Below, piece by piece: positions 15,066-23,556 of a DNA stretch of 41,099 nucleotides; position 1 is the stretch's first letter; every line of letters starts with the position of its first letter. Below the pieces are notes generated by a model that ran no database searches, was not told the origin of the DNA, and saw nothing but the letters and a program-made list of their open reading frames with translations. The position numbers and the translations under genes were made by a program. The stretch is taken from positions 1 to 41,099 of the IMG/VR virus record IMGVR_UViG_3300042340_000269. One strand, written 5' to 3'. This stretch comes from a virus.

Positions 15066-17537
15066 CTAGAGATTGGGGAATTTAGAGAGGGTGATGACCG
15101 GCCGAACCGTGGCCCCTTCCATGTAGGGAGAGGTGGAAAATGCGCCGCCAAAGTAGGCGCCGGTTTCTTGCAAAGATACGGAGTAGACCGACTCCGCCGC
15201 ATGGGGCAGGGCTTGGGCCTCGGCTGAGGCGGTGCGCGTGGAGAGCGAGGTGATCCACGAGGATTCGGTAAAGGTGTAGGGTAAGCCGGAGCTATCTATT
15301 GATTGAACCGTCCAGTTGCGGATGCCGGGGGGAAAATAGGCTACCAGGCCGTAAGTGCTCCGGGCGGCTTGGCCTCCGATGCGAGACCCGCGAGAGGCTT
15401 CGGCGCTCGACTGCGGCACATACCAAGTGGCGGCGTCTTCGCCGTTGAAGCTAATGGTGCCGCTGCTGCTGGCGGTGGTGATCGTTGATCCGAGACTTTG
15501 GGTTGTGGCTTGGTGCGTGTAACTAAGCCCGGTGAAGGCGCTATCGACAAAAGCGGTATAAAGGCTGTTTCCGTTGGCGTAGGTGGTGAAACCCGCAAAC
15601 AGGAGTGGCATGGCCGGGCCGGCGCTATCGAGCTGGGTAGCGCGGAATGGGTAGTAAAACGAGCCGCCGCCCGCGAGGCTGATGCCCGAGTAGAGGCCCG
15701 ACGAATCGTAGATGCTAAACCCTGGGCGGGGGTGGAAGGCGTGAACCGTCCACGGGGTCGAAAACTCATAGTGAACTTGAGGGTAGAGGATGGGCCGAGT
15801 GATTGAGATGCCTTGGGAGTCGTTAAAAATCTCGGTAATGGAGGTGGCGTAGGTGGCGACGACGGTAGAGAAGTCGCTTACGCTTGCGGTGGAGGTTGCG
15901 CTTGTGGTCTCGGTGACGCTGCTCCCGGTGGTCGCGGAGCCTACGCTCGTGCCGCTCGTGGTCGTGGTGACGGTATTTTCCGAGCTGCTCGTGGCCGTCG
16001 TCGTATAGGCTGCATACGTTTCCTCGGAAACCGTGTGCGGCGCGGGCGCCGCGTGGGTGATGGTCGAGTAAATGGTCTCGGTGGTGGCGCCGATGGTTTG
16101 GATGTAGCTGCCGGTGTTGGTTTGGGCCGGAATTGCGCACGGATCGGTATAGCTTGTTCCGCCGTTGAACACGGTCGAGGTGACGGTGCCATTGTAGAAA
16201 CTCGATTCGGTGTAGGAGCCGGATGCCGTCGTGGTGTCCACTCCCGTAGTAGTGGCGGTGGTGGTGTAGGAATTGGTGCCGGTATCGGTAAAGGTCGATG
16301 AAATCGAGAACGTCACCGAATCGGTCGCGGTCGAGTTGCTGGCGGTGTTGGCGCTGGCCGTGCGGCTGGTGGCGTTATGGGGCGGGAAGCGAAAGAGCGG
16401 GATGGCAATGCTATCGGCGTAGCTGACGTGGAATGATCCGGCGACGGTCGAGGTAGGGTTGGCGTTGTAGGTGATGGGCGCGGTGACGGAGATCGTCGTG
16501 CGAAGCGTGCGGTCGGCCATGCTGGAGCCGGGGTATTCTCCAATCACGGTTTGCGTGACTTCTGAATAAAGAAACAGAAACGGCCCGGTGGTAGTGGCCG
16601 TGGTAAGGAGGTTGAGGCTGCGCGTGCTGGTGGCGGTGACGGGGTAAACGGAGCCGGCGGGTTTGTAGGTATCGACGGTGCTAGTGAAGCGCGACGTGAT
16701 AAACGTGAAATTGGTCGCCAGGGTGGAAACCGAGTAAATCATCGTGCGCGTGGGTGCGGCCGAGGAGACGGGAAGAACACTGCTTTCCGCGTAGAAGAGG
16801 CCGCTGCGACGGGTAAAGGTTGATCCGAGTTGCGACACGTAACCGGCCGATTGCGCGGTGGCGGTGATTTCCCACGCCTCCTCACTGGCCTCGGCATCGG
16901 AGACCATAATCCACGAATCCGGCGCGGTGATGGTCGTGCTGGGCGCGTAGAGATAGCTGGTAATAGTCGCTGTCACGATGCCGCCTGCTCCGGTGCTGGT
17001 CGTGTGCGTAATCGTGATTGTTGCCTCCGTGGTGGTAGGCCCCGCGTCGGTGGTTGCCTCGGTGGTGGTCACGGTCGCGGTGGTAGTGGTCTCGGCTCCG
17101 TATGTAACGATAACGGCGACGGTGCCGGTCGGCCTGGGCCCGCGCGTGTAAGGCGCGGTCACGCCAACGGACGACGTGGCGTAAACGCTACCGGCGGAAG
17201 TGGTGCGCCCGGTGGTGAAGCCAAACGATCCGCTAGAGCTTTCAAAGATTTGCAGGGCTGTTGAGGTGGCGGTGATATACTGGTATGATATATTCCCATC
17301 GGAATCATACGCCGCATCGGTGACGCCAACGCTCGTGCTACCGTAATCCCGTTCGCTGTAGCTGCTGCCCCAACGATCAAACGCATAGGTGAAGCCCAAA
17401 GTGCCGGTTTGATGCAGAAAATACCCGCCAGCGGTGCCTAGCGTCTGCTCGGCGCGGCGGGTGCTACCGCTTGAGGCCGTAGTTGAGCCGGCGGCGGCGG
17501 GAGGACCGAAGGCGTTGGTGCTTTCGTAAATCCACAT
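15066..17537 (-). CDS. Ser/Thr-rich tail fibre or adhesin-like virion protein
   Basis: Protein of 823 aa dominated by Ser, Thr, Ala, Gly and Tyr, with very few Lys. Two stretches (residues about 145-215 and about 400-560) are mostly Thr/Ser with short beta repeats such as TTTEATTDAGPTTTEATITI. The C-terminal 250 residues are more ordinary, aromatic and Gly-rich, like a receptor-binding or carbohydrate-binding tip. No signal peptide. It lies among fibre genes and just before a glycosyltransferase. I infer an elongated beta-structured fibre, possibly O-glycosylated. No family recognised. Confidence 0.72.
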   Translation of the reverse strand: MWIYESTNAFGPPAAAGSTTASSGSTRRAEQTLGTAGGYFLHQTGTLGFTYAFDRWGSSYSERDYGSTSVGVTDAAYDSDGNISYQYITATSTALQIFESSSGSFGFTTGRTTSAGSVYATSSVGVTAPYTRGPRPTGTVAVIVTYGAETTTTATVTTTEATTDAGPTTTEATITITHTTSTGAGGIVTATITSYLYAPSTTITAPDSWIMVSDAEASEEAWEITATAQSAGYVSQLGSTFTRRSGLFYAESSVLPVSSAAPTRTMIYSVSTLATNFTFITSRFTSTVDTYKPAGSVYPVTATSTRSLNLLTTATTTGPFLFLYSEVTQTVIGEYPGSSMADRTLRTTISVTAPITYNANPTSTVAGSFHVSYADSIAIPLFRFPPHNATSRTASANTASNSTATDSVTFSISSTFTDTGTNSYTTTATTTGVDTTTASGSYTESSFYNGTVTSTVFNGGTSYTDPCAIPAQTNTGSYIQTIGATTETIYSTITHAAPAPHTVSEETYAAYTTTATSSSENTVTTTTSGTSVGSATTGSSVTETTSATSTASVSDFSTVVATYATSITEIFNDSQGISITRPILYPQVHYEFSTPWTVHAFHPRPGFSIYDSSGLYSGISLAGGGSFYYPFRATQLDSAGPAMPLLFAGFTTYANGNSLYTAFVDSAFTGLSYTHQATTQSLGSTITTASSSGTISFNGEDAATWYVPQSSAEASRGSRIGGQAARSTYGLVAYFPPGIRNWTVQSIDSSGLPYTFTESSWITSLSTRTASAEAQALPHAAESVYSVSLQETGAYFGGAFSTSPYMEGATVRPVITLSKFPNL

Positions 17538-17550
17538 GGAAAATCATGGC

Positions 17551-18081
17551 TTACACGAGGCCCATCGACCACGTGTAATAAATATCGTAGGGCACTTGCC
17601 CGGCTGCGGGGCTGGACTTTTGCGTGCGAAAAGCCTCGACCGGTAGGGCTTGGATGTTGCCGTCGCCCCACGCCTTGACGGGGACGGCGTTTATTGTGAC
17701 GCCGATGAGGATCTTAAAGCTCGTGGGCGGCGCGCCGGCAAGCGGGGCGATAGAGGACGGCGGCGAGCTATCGGCCGAGAAAGTCGCATTGGTGATGGCG
17801 CCGGATGCGGCCGTGCAAGTGAGGACCAGGTAGCGCACACCCGTAGATGGAACCGCGATCCCGGTGGAAATGCCGGCAACCGCATTGGATGGCAAAAGGC
17901 TGTTTATCGTGCCCGGCCAAAAAGTGGCGGTCAGAGCATTGACCGTTATATCAAACGGAAACGCCCGAGTTGAGCTTGAGTCATTATCTCGCAGCGGAGA
18001 GGAAAAGATCGGCCGTTGAGACGGCGCGCGGTCCCGAATCCCTCCGAGTTCATGGCGACCCCAAATTACTTCGGCTTTCAC
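17551..18081 (-). CDS. small virion/fibre-associated protein
   Basis: Protein of 176 aa. From about residue 40 it is beta-rich (FPFDITVNALTATFWPGTIN, ..VRYLVLTCTAASGAI..), resembling small tail or fibre-attachment proteins. The start is GTG at 18081, chosen because it forms a GTGA overlap with the stop of the upstream repeat protein, as elsewhere in this operon; an ATG at 18153 would overlap that gene by 76 nt. Function unknown; a fibre partner or chaperone is possible by position. Confidence 0.6.
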   Translation of the reverse strand: MKAEVIWGRHELGGIRDRAPSQRPIFSSPLRDNDSSSTRAFPFDITVNALTATFWPGTINSLLPSNAVAGISTGIAVPSTGVRYLVLTCTAASGAITNATFSADSSPPSSIAPLAGAPPTSFKILIGVTINAVPVKAWGDGNIQALPVEAFRTQKSSPAAGQVPYDIYYTWSMGLV

Positions 18082-20165
18082 GTTACATCGGCCGTTACGG
18101 TCGAGTTTCTCCAAATTACCGTGCCATTTGTGGCGGTGAGATACTTTTCGCATCCTACGCGGACGGTCTGAACCCCCGTAGGCAAGGTGGTTGGACTCGA
18201 TGCAGAGACCGTTACGTTAAAACTCAGGACTGAAATCCCCCGATAAACGGTGTTGGTTCCCACCAACGTGCTGCTACCCAAATAGCCCGGCGTGTCGTCA
18301 ACTTTTGAAAATTCCGCGCCATCAAGTGAACGCTTGTAGATTTCGTAAACAGAACAATAGGAGGAGATTTTATAGACAACCGCGGCGTTTTGAGACGTGG
18401 AGTAAGAGACCGTTTCGGTGCCGATTAAATCGAGTGAGCATGGCGGCGTAATCGTCGGCGGATTAGCCGCAACGATCAGGCCTGGCTTGCGAAATTCGAC
18501 TTGGATTGGTCGAGTGTAATCCGGCGGCAATTTGATATAAGTCGCACGGTTTACAAAATACCCTGAGTTCGGCTCTTGGTCTAGTTGCACCAGGTATGCC
18601 GTGCCAGATCCGGGATAGGCCGGCGTAGTGGCGGAGGCGGCAAAGTCTGTAACCGTGTAAACGATACTGCTGTCTTCGCGCACGCGAATACCTACCCCGG
18701 CCGCTCCTAGACCCTTAACCCACGTCGTCACCCATACTCGGTGCCCGTCTTGTTCGCTCACGTCTTGCCCCACGAGGACCGAGCCCGAGAGCGTCGTCGG
18801 CTGGATCGTGCCGGCGGGCGCGACGAGGTAGCGGATCGTCGTCCGCGTGATGCCCGTCGTCCCTTCGTCGGACGATTGCGAGTAGTCGATGGAGCGCGAG
18901 ATTTCGCCGATGCCCTTGGCCCACGTCGTCACCCACACCCGGTGCCCGGCCTGCTCGCTCACGTCCTGCCCCACGAGGACCGAGCCCGAGAGCGTCGTCG
19001 GCTGGATCGTGCCGGCCGGCGCGACGAGGTAGCGGATCGTCGTCCGCGTGATGCCCGTCGTGCCTTGGTCGGACGATTGCGAGTAGTCCACCGAGCGCGA
19101 GATTTCGCCGATGCCCTTCGCCCATTGCGTCACCCATACCCGGTGCCCGTCTTGTTCGCTCACGTCCTGCCCCACGAGCACCGAGCCTGAGAGCGAGGTC
19201 GGCTGGATCGTGCCGGCGGGAGCGACGAGGTAGCGGATCGTCGTCCGCGTGATGCCCGTCGTGCCTTGGTCGCCGCTTTGCGAATAGTCCACGCTGCGCG
19301 AGATTTCGCCGATGCCCTTGGCCCACGTCGTCACCCACACCCGGTGCCCGTCCTGCTCGCTCACGTCCTGCCCCACGAGGACCGAGCCCGAGAGCGTCGT
19401 CGGCTGGATCGTGCCGGCGGGCGCGACGAGGTAGCGGATCGTCGTCCGCGTGATGCCCGTCGTGCCTTGGTCGCCGCTTTGCGAATAGTCCACGCTGCGC
19501 GAGATCTCGCCCACGCCTTGCGCAAAGGTATAGGTATAGACCGGGAGCCCGGCCGAGGGGTCGGCTTGCGTGCTTACGAGGGTAAACCCGCCAGGCGTGC
19601 TCGGCACGGTCTTGACGGAGACGATCGTGCGCAGCTCCAAAAGCCCGTTGTTCTTAAACTCGGTCGAGGTGCGGATCGTGCCGGCGTAGATGTAGGTGCG
19701 CTTGATCCGGCGGAGCGTGCCGTCGCTGGTCGCTTCCTCCTTTTGCAAAAAGGCGTTGGCGTCGCCCGGCGCGGTCGTCGTCCCTACGGTGCCTGGCGTA
19801 TAGGTGCCGGCGCTGAACTGCAAAAACTCCGCCTCGTAGCCCGTGCGCCCATCGGTGAGCTTGAGCGTGGTATTGCCCCCCACCTGCACCTCGGCCGTCG
19901 CGGGGATCTCCTCAAACGTCGCCTGCCAAAACGATTGCTCGTTGATCTTTACCAGCCGTTGATCGACCAGGCGCAGCCCGGCAAAGCCTGCTGTCGTCCC
20001 GGTCGCGGGGCCGGCGTCGGCCGTGCCCCAAGCCTGCACGAGTCCATCCGTGATGTTGGTCCCGTTGGGCAGGGCGAAGAAGCGCACGAGGCGCTTGCGG
20101 CCATCGGGCAATTCGACGAACTCCGGCTCACGGGTTTCGTTGGGGCGGGTGCGGTTGAGCGACAT
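18078..20165 (-). CDS. tail fibre protein with four 67-aa tandem repeats
   Basis: Protein of 695 aa. Residues 1-216 form an N-terminal region likely to attach to the virion. Residues 217-484 are four near-identical 67-aa repeats, each running from G(I/V)GEISRS(V/I)DYSQS to ..GHRVWVT(T/Q)W(A/V)K. The remainder is beta-rich and encoded by visibly less G+C-rich DNA, as expected for a swapped receptor-binding tip. The start ATG at 20165 follows the previous stop closely; a longer frame would overlap the neighbour by 112 nt. Fibre identity is inferred from repeats, composition and neighbours. Confidence 0.75.
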   Translation of the reverse strand: MSLNRTRPNETREPEFVELPDGRKRLVRFFALPNGTNITDGLVQAWGTADAGPATGTTAGFAGLRLVDQRLVKINEQSFWQATFEEIPATAEVQVGGNTTLKLTDGRTGYEAEFLQFSAGTYTPGTVGTTTAPGDANAFLQKEEATSDGTLRRIKRTYIYAGTIRTSTEFKNNGLLELRTIVSVKTVPSTPGGFTLVSTQADPSAGLPVYTYTFAQGVGEISRSVDYSQSGDQGTTGITRTTIRYLVAPAGTIQPTTLSGSVLVGQDVSEQDGHRVWVTTWAKGIGEISRSVDYSQSGDQGTTGITRTTIRYLVAPAGTIQPTSLSGSVLVGQDVSEQDGHRVWVTQWAKGIGEISRSVDYSQSSDQGTTGITRTTIRYLVAPAGTIQPTTLSGSVLVGQDVSEQAGHRVWVTTWAKGIGEISRSIDYSQSSDEGTTGITRTTIRYLVAPAGTIQPTTLSGSVLVGQDVSEQDGHRVWVTTWVKGLGAAGVGIRVREDSSIVYTVTDFAASATTPAYPGSGTAYLVQLDQEPNSGYFVNRATYIKLPPDYTRPIQVEFRKPGLIVAANPPTITPPCSLDLIGTETVSYSTSQNAAVVYKISSYCSVYEIYKRSLDGAEFSKVDDTPGYLGSSTLVGTNTVYRGISVLSFNVTVSASSPTTLPTGVQTVRVGCEKYLTATNGTVIWRNSTVTADVT
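18714..19517 (-). repeat. four tandem 201-bp coding repeats
   Basis: Exactly 804 bp = 4 x 201 bp, in frame within the 695-aa fibre gene. Copies differ at only a few positions (for example GDQ/SDQ/SDE, TTL/TSL and QDG/QAG at the protein level), so they are recent duplications or are kept alike by recombination. Copy number is likely to vary between relatives and could be collapsed in short-read assemblies. Confidence 0.95.
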
Positions 20166-20176
20166 GAGTTTTCGTT

Positions 20177-20431
20177 TTAGCCAAACCACTTCGCCACGTA
20201 GTATTTCATCAACCACATGAGCCCGGAAAACACGGCGGCAATCGCAGCCGCGACCATTGCGACTTTGGCCGAGACAATATCGCGCCACGTTTCCAGCTTG
20301 GTCACGCGGCCATTGGTCTTGGTCACTTGTTCCAAGATCGCATCGACCTTCTTATCTCCCGCCTCTTGGTTGGCGATGATGCGCGCGAGCGTCGCGTTGA
20401 GGCTGTGCGGGTCGTATTGATCTTGATTCAT
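20177..20431 (-). CDS. XhlA-like holin or holin-associated membrane protein
   Basis: Protein of 84 aa. Residues about 10-52 form a coiled coil (..DAILEQVTKTNGRVTKLETW..) and residues about 57-80 a transmembrane helix (MVAAAIAAVFSGLMWLMKYY). A soluble coiled coil followed by one C-terminal membrane span is the layout of XhlA/hemolysin-type phage lysis proteins. It is coupled by an ATGA overlap (20428-20431) to the upstream lipoprotein gene, inside what looks like a lysis cassette. It probably helps permeabilise the inner membrane; antiholin is an alternative. Confidence 0.65.
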   Translation of the reverse strand: MNQDQYDPHSLNATLARIIANQEAGDKKVDAILEQVTKTNGRVTKLETWRDIVSAKVAMVAAAIAAVFSGLMWLMKYYVAKWFG

Positions 20432-21174
20432 GGCAAAACGGTCGCCCGCTTGATCCGGGCTTGCTCGGCGCGGTTGAGCGCGGCGGCGTAAAAAGGCGCT
20501 ACGGCTTTGGCGAGTTCAGGGGATTGTTTCTCAAGCGCGCGGCGGGCAACGCCGAGCGCGGTCGGCAGTCCTCCCACGGTCACTTGCAGGTAGCACCACC
20601 CGGCGGCGGCAATCAGCGCCACTCCGCCCACGATCCACGCGAGCGCGCGCTGGTTGCGGAGCTGGTTGGCTAGGGCGTTTTCCCGGTCGAAGGCTTCGCG
20701 GAGATTGGCTTGGGCGGCGGTGAGGCCGGCATCGGCGGCGGCGAGGCGCTCGGAAAGTTTCTCGTCGGCGGTGCGTAGCTTGGCGCGGGCCTTTTCGGCT
20801 TCGGCGCGGAGTGCGGCGTTGTCGGAGAGCAGGCCGGCGACTTGCTTGCGCACGGCGGAGAGTTCGGCCGCCGTCATGGGGCCGGCCGCTTGATCGAGCA
20901 GGCCGAGGGCGGAGGCGTTGCTTTCGGTGGCGACGGCGACGGGGCGCGACTCAGGCGCGGCGGCGAGGGCTTCCGCGGTTTCGTGCGTGGCCCGTTGCGC
21001 GGCCTTGATTGCGGCTTCGCGGGCCTTGTCCTGTTTTTCGGCGGCGGTGTCCACCTTGGCGGCCTCGCGGGCAGAGAACCATGTGCCGGGCGACCATAGC
21101 CGCACGCTTCCCCCCGTCGCGCAACCGGAGAGCGAGAGGCAGACCAGAGCGGCGATGAGGGCACGGGAGGTCAC
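20428..21174 (-). CDS. lipoprotein with coiled coil and C-terminal membrane span (spanin-like)
   Basis: Protein of 248 aa starting with GTG at 21174, in a GTGA overlap with the upstream stop. The N-terminus is a signal-peptidase-II lipoprotein signal ending in the lipobox LSGC (Cys18). A long Ala/Glu/Lys coiled coil (about 38-175) leads to a transmembrane helix (about 178-198, ALAWIVGGVALIAAAGWCYL) and a 50-residue basic tail. A lipidated N-terminus plus a C-terminal span joins outer and inner membranes in u-spanins such as T1 gp11, and the coiled coil recalls i-spanins. Spanin function is inferred from topology and neighbours; the long tail after the membrane helix is unusual for a spanin. 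Confidence 0.65.
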   Translation of the reverse strand: MTSRALIAALVCLSLSGCATGGSVRLWSPGTWFSAREAAKVDTAAEKQDKAREAAIKAAQRATHETAEALAAAPESRPVAVATESNASALGLLDQAAGPMTAAELSAVRKQVAGLLSDNAALRAEAEKARAKLRTADEKLSERLAAADAGLTAAQANLREAFDRENALANQLRNQRALAWIVGGVALIAAAGWCYLQVTVGGLPTALGVARRALEKQSPELAKAVAPFYAAALNRAEQARIKRATVLP

Positions 21175-21653
21175 GGAGCAGGAAGCGGAAAACGGTAAAC
21201 GCGGGCGACGACGCCCTTGAAATTCGCCTCGGTCACGCGGTGGCGGCTTTCGGAGTGCGCGTTGGCGGTGCCGCTCATGATCCAGCCATCCGAGTCCTTG
21301 CGCGCGGCCTGGTGCATCACGAGCGAGCCCTTGGCCCACTCGGCGGCGTAGAGGCAAAGATCCCCGCGACGGATGCCGGCAAACGCCACATCGGTGCGCA
21401 GCGTGGCGTAGGCGACTACGGTTTTCATCGGGTCGGCCCCCTTGGGCGCGGCAGGAATGAGCGGCTGCATCGAGCCGGTGCCGAGGATGGCGATCGGGAA
21501 AAGCCCGGCCCGGAGGCGGGCCTCCTCTTGGTTGGCGCAGTCGATGGCGGCCGGGAGCATAGAGAGGTTGTCTTTGTGCGCCCGGTGCGCGAGCACGACG
21601 CAGCCCACGACGGCGAGCGTGGCCAGCAGAGCGTAGAGCGCGCTTTTGTTCAT
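21171..21653 (-). CDS. membrane-anchored S24/S26 signal-peptidase-like protein
   Basis: Protein of 160 aa. Residues about 5-22 are an N-terminal membrane anchor. ILGTGSMQPLIP (about 56-67) carries the GxSMxP motif with the nucleophile Ser61 of S24/S26 peptidases; ..IRRGDLCLYA.. (about 94-103) matches the next conserved strand; LVMHQAARKDSDGWIMSG (about 111-128) is the place of the general base, here His114 rather than Lys, as in ER/archaeal-type signal peptidases. The usual KGDxN box reads SGTAN, lacking its Asp. The fold is likely, activity uncertain. It sits in the lysis/tail region, coupled on both sides by 4-nt overlaps. Confidence 0.65.
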   Translation of the reverse strand: MNKSALYALLATLAVVGCVVLAHRAHKDNLSMLPAAIDCANQEEARLRAGLFPIAILGTGSMQPLIPAAPKGADPMKTVVAYATLRTDVAFAGIRRGDLCLYAAEWAKGSLVMHQAARKDSDGWIMSGTANAHSESRHRVTEANFKGVVARVYRFPLPAP

Positions 21654-21781
21654 CGGGAGAAACTCAGCGCGATTCCCACCATTGCGGCCGATAGCAGCGC
21701 CGTGAGCAGGAGCACGAGCAGCCCATCGCGGATGTGCAGCCAGCGGGCCTGCGAATCAGAGATGGGCGGGCGCGGCTTCAC
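21650..21781 (-). CDS. 43-aa single-span membrane protein, holin candidate
   Basis: Short gene found by overlaps: GTG start at 21781 forms GTGA with the upstream stop, and its TGA overlaps the ATG of the signal-peptidase-like gene (21650-21653). After a polar N-terminus (VKPRPPISDSQARWLHIRDG) a strong transmembrane segment follows (GLLVLLLTALLSAAMVGIAL), then a short SFSR tail. Size and topology fit small class III holins or holin partners. The exact fit between neighbours supports it; function is inferred from position. Confidence 0.6.
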   Translation of the reverse strand: MKPRPPISDSQARWLHIRDGLLVLLLTALLSAAMVGIALSFSR

Positions 21782-21984
21782 GGGAGCAGGGCGGCGAGCT
21801 TGGCGGGCGTGAGCGTGGCGGCGTTGCTTGCCACCATGAGTCCGTAAACCTGACCGTCAGGGAAGCGCACCCGGTAGCAGTCGGGCTGTTGGTTTTCCAG
21901 CACGGTGTAAACCTCCCCGTCAACCGTCAGCTCGTAGGGTTCAAACGGGGCCGGGACTTCGGGAGGTGTGATTTTGGTGGGCAT
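21778..21984 (-). CDS. small hypothetical protein after LamG fibre
   Basis: Protein of 68 aa: Pro-rich start, then a small beta-rich domain (YELTVDGEVYTVLENQQPDC ..VRFPDGQVYGLMV) and an Ala/Leu tail. No family recognised. It begins 3 nt after the LamG fibre gene and is coupled to the 43-aa membrane protein. It could be a fibre-associated or lysis-cassette accessory protein. Confidence 0.6.
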   Translation of the reverse strand: MPTKITPPEVPAPFEPYELTVDGEVYTVLENQQPDCYRVRFPDGQVYGLMVASNAATLTPAKLAALLP

Positions 21985-21987
21985 GAT

Positions 21988-23550
21988 TTAGGCGGGGGCG
22001 AGGGTTAGCGTGTAGCGGATCGTGGCGATGGCGCTGCTGTTGCTCCAAAGGTTTGCCGTGCTCAGGAAATTGCCCGCACCGGAAACGATGGCGCAGGCGT
22101 TGTTGCCGACCGCGAGCGCGACCGATGCGACGTGCTGCGCTCCTGCCGATACGTTGCCGAGGGTGATCGTTGAAATCGCCGTGCTGTTGGCCGAAATGCT
22201 TACGATTCGCCACTGGCGGGAAGTGTCGATGAGCGACCCGCCGCCGAGTTGCACGTTGGTCCCGGCGGTGTGCGTCACCGTCGCCTCAACGACGACTTGG
22301 CCTGAGACGTTGGGAAGGCTCCAACGCACGCCCGAGGTCGGCAGCGTGAGATGCGCCCGGTTGCCGCTGGCGTCGAGCCATTGCAGACCCGCGCCGGGTT
22401 GCGCGGCGTCAGGGGCGGCGAGGAGTCCGCAGCGGACGATTGCAACGGCAGACACGACAAAGTTACACGCCGCCGCCCCACTTGACCCAAAGATAATCCG
22501 CGCAGTCGCACTTGCGGCTGTTGCAATAAGCTCAACCGTGCGCGTTCCTGTGGTTACGGTGTGCGCGGCGGAAATTGACGAAACGCCGCTGTTCATGATT
22601 GAGGCGAGCACCGTGCCGCTGTTGACCGTGGCAGTGTAGGTCACGCGAATAATTTGACCCGGCTGCACTGAAAAGTTTGGCTGAAAAGAAGCGGCTGCAT
22701 AGGCGCCGCCTCCACTGACTGCTGAAAAGCCAGTTGCGCTGGCTCCCGAAAATGAACCTCCCGCCGTAGCCGCAAACGTGTTTCCTCCAGCAACACCATC
22801 GACGGCTGAACTGGTGTTGATTGTCGTATTGCTCGCGCTGTTGTAATCCGCCGCAGCCGGTGCGCCGGTCTGGTAGAGCGCCAGGACTTCGGCGGCGGAG
22901 AGGGCGCGGTTGAAAGGATAAATCGGGCCTAGACCTCCGGTGATAATCGACGTCGATACCCCTCCGATTCGCACGAAGGTTCCGCCTACCGTTTCGCTCC
23001 ATGCGGGCGGGGTGCCCGCTGTTGATTCAGTGTAGGCGAACGCAACCCCGTTGATGTAGATAGTCAAAACGCCGCTGCTAAAGACTACGGCCACCGAAAC
23101 CCACTCACCATCTGCACCTGCGGCCAGGGTGGTGTTGGCTTGGCGAATGTCGGCAGTTGTCGCCCCCACCAATTCGACCCGAAAGACCCTAGTGGTCCCG
23201 ACTTGAAGGAGCGATAGCTGACGGGCCGTGGGGACGATTCCCGCCACCGAGATGTGCTGAATAAATCCGCCGGCGGTCCTTACCTGATAACGAAACGCCA
23301 GCGTTTTATCAGTCGCACCAAGTTCGGTCGGCAGCGTTTGCAACGCTGTCGCGGTTCCATCAAACACCAACGCCTGCGCCGGGGCGCGGGGATTGACCAC
23401 GCTTGCGGCCAAGCCTGGCACCGCCGCCGCCAGCCCGGCCGGCGTCACATATTTCACCGCATCGGTGCCCGCCGCCGCTTCGCCGGTCGAGGCCGCCGTG
23501 GCGGTCGTGCCGGGGATGATCGCCGGCATCCAAGGTGTGTCGAGGATCAT
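21988..23550 (-). CDS. tail fibre/spike with LamG (concanavalin A-like) domain
   Basis: Protein of 520 aa. Residues about 20-42 (STGEAAAGTDAVKYVTPAGL) are a phrase common in phage tail-fibre stems. Residues about 62-228 are a LamG/concanavalin-A-like domain: GEWVSVAVVFSSGVLTIYIN with the GLGPIYPFNRALSAAEVLAL closing strand and helix. The rest is Ser/Thr/Ala-rich beta structure, probably a second lectin-like module. It likely binds a host glycan or surface polymer. The coding DNA between about 22450 and 23300 is poorer in G+C than its neighbours, suggesting an exchanged receptor-binding module. Confidence 0.82.
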   Translation of the reverse strand: MILDTPWMPAIIPGTTATAASTGEAAAGTDAVKYVTPAGLAAAVPGLAASVVNPRAPAQALVFDGTATALQTLPTELGATDKTLAFRYQVRTAGGFIQHISVAGIVPTARQLSLLQVGTTRVFRVELVGATTADIRQANTTLAAGADGEWVSVAVVFSSGVLTIYINGVAFAYTESTAGTPPAWSETVGGTFVRIGGVSTSIITGGLGPIYPFNRALSAAEVLALYQTGAPAAADYNSASNTTINTSSAVDGVAGGNTFAATAGGSFSGASATGFSAVSGGGAYAAASFQPNFSVQPGQIIRVTYTATVNSGTVLASIMNSGVSSISAAHTVTTGTRTVELIATAASATARIIFGSSGAAACNFVVSAVAIVRCGLLAAPDAAQPGAGLQWLDASGNRAHLTLPTSGVRWSLPNVSGQVVVEATVTHTAGTNVQLGGGSLIDTSRQWRIVSISANSTAISTITLGNVSAGAQHVASVALAVGNNACAIVSGAGNFLSTANLWSNSSAIATIRYTLTLAPA

Positions 23551-23556
23551 GGTCGG

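Noticed and set aside
18714-19517. CRISPR array
   Set aside because: The repeats are 201 bp, contiguous, without spacers and in frame within a fibre gene.
15066-23550. Diversity-generating retroelement acting on the fibre genes
   Set aside because: Fibre genes are variable-looking, but no reverse transcriptase or template repeat is seen in the window.
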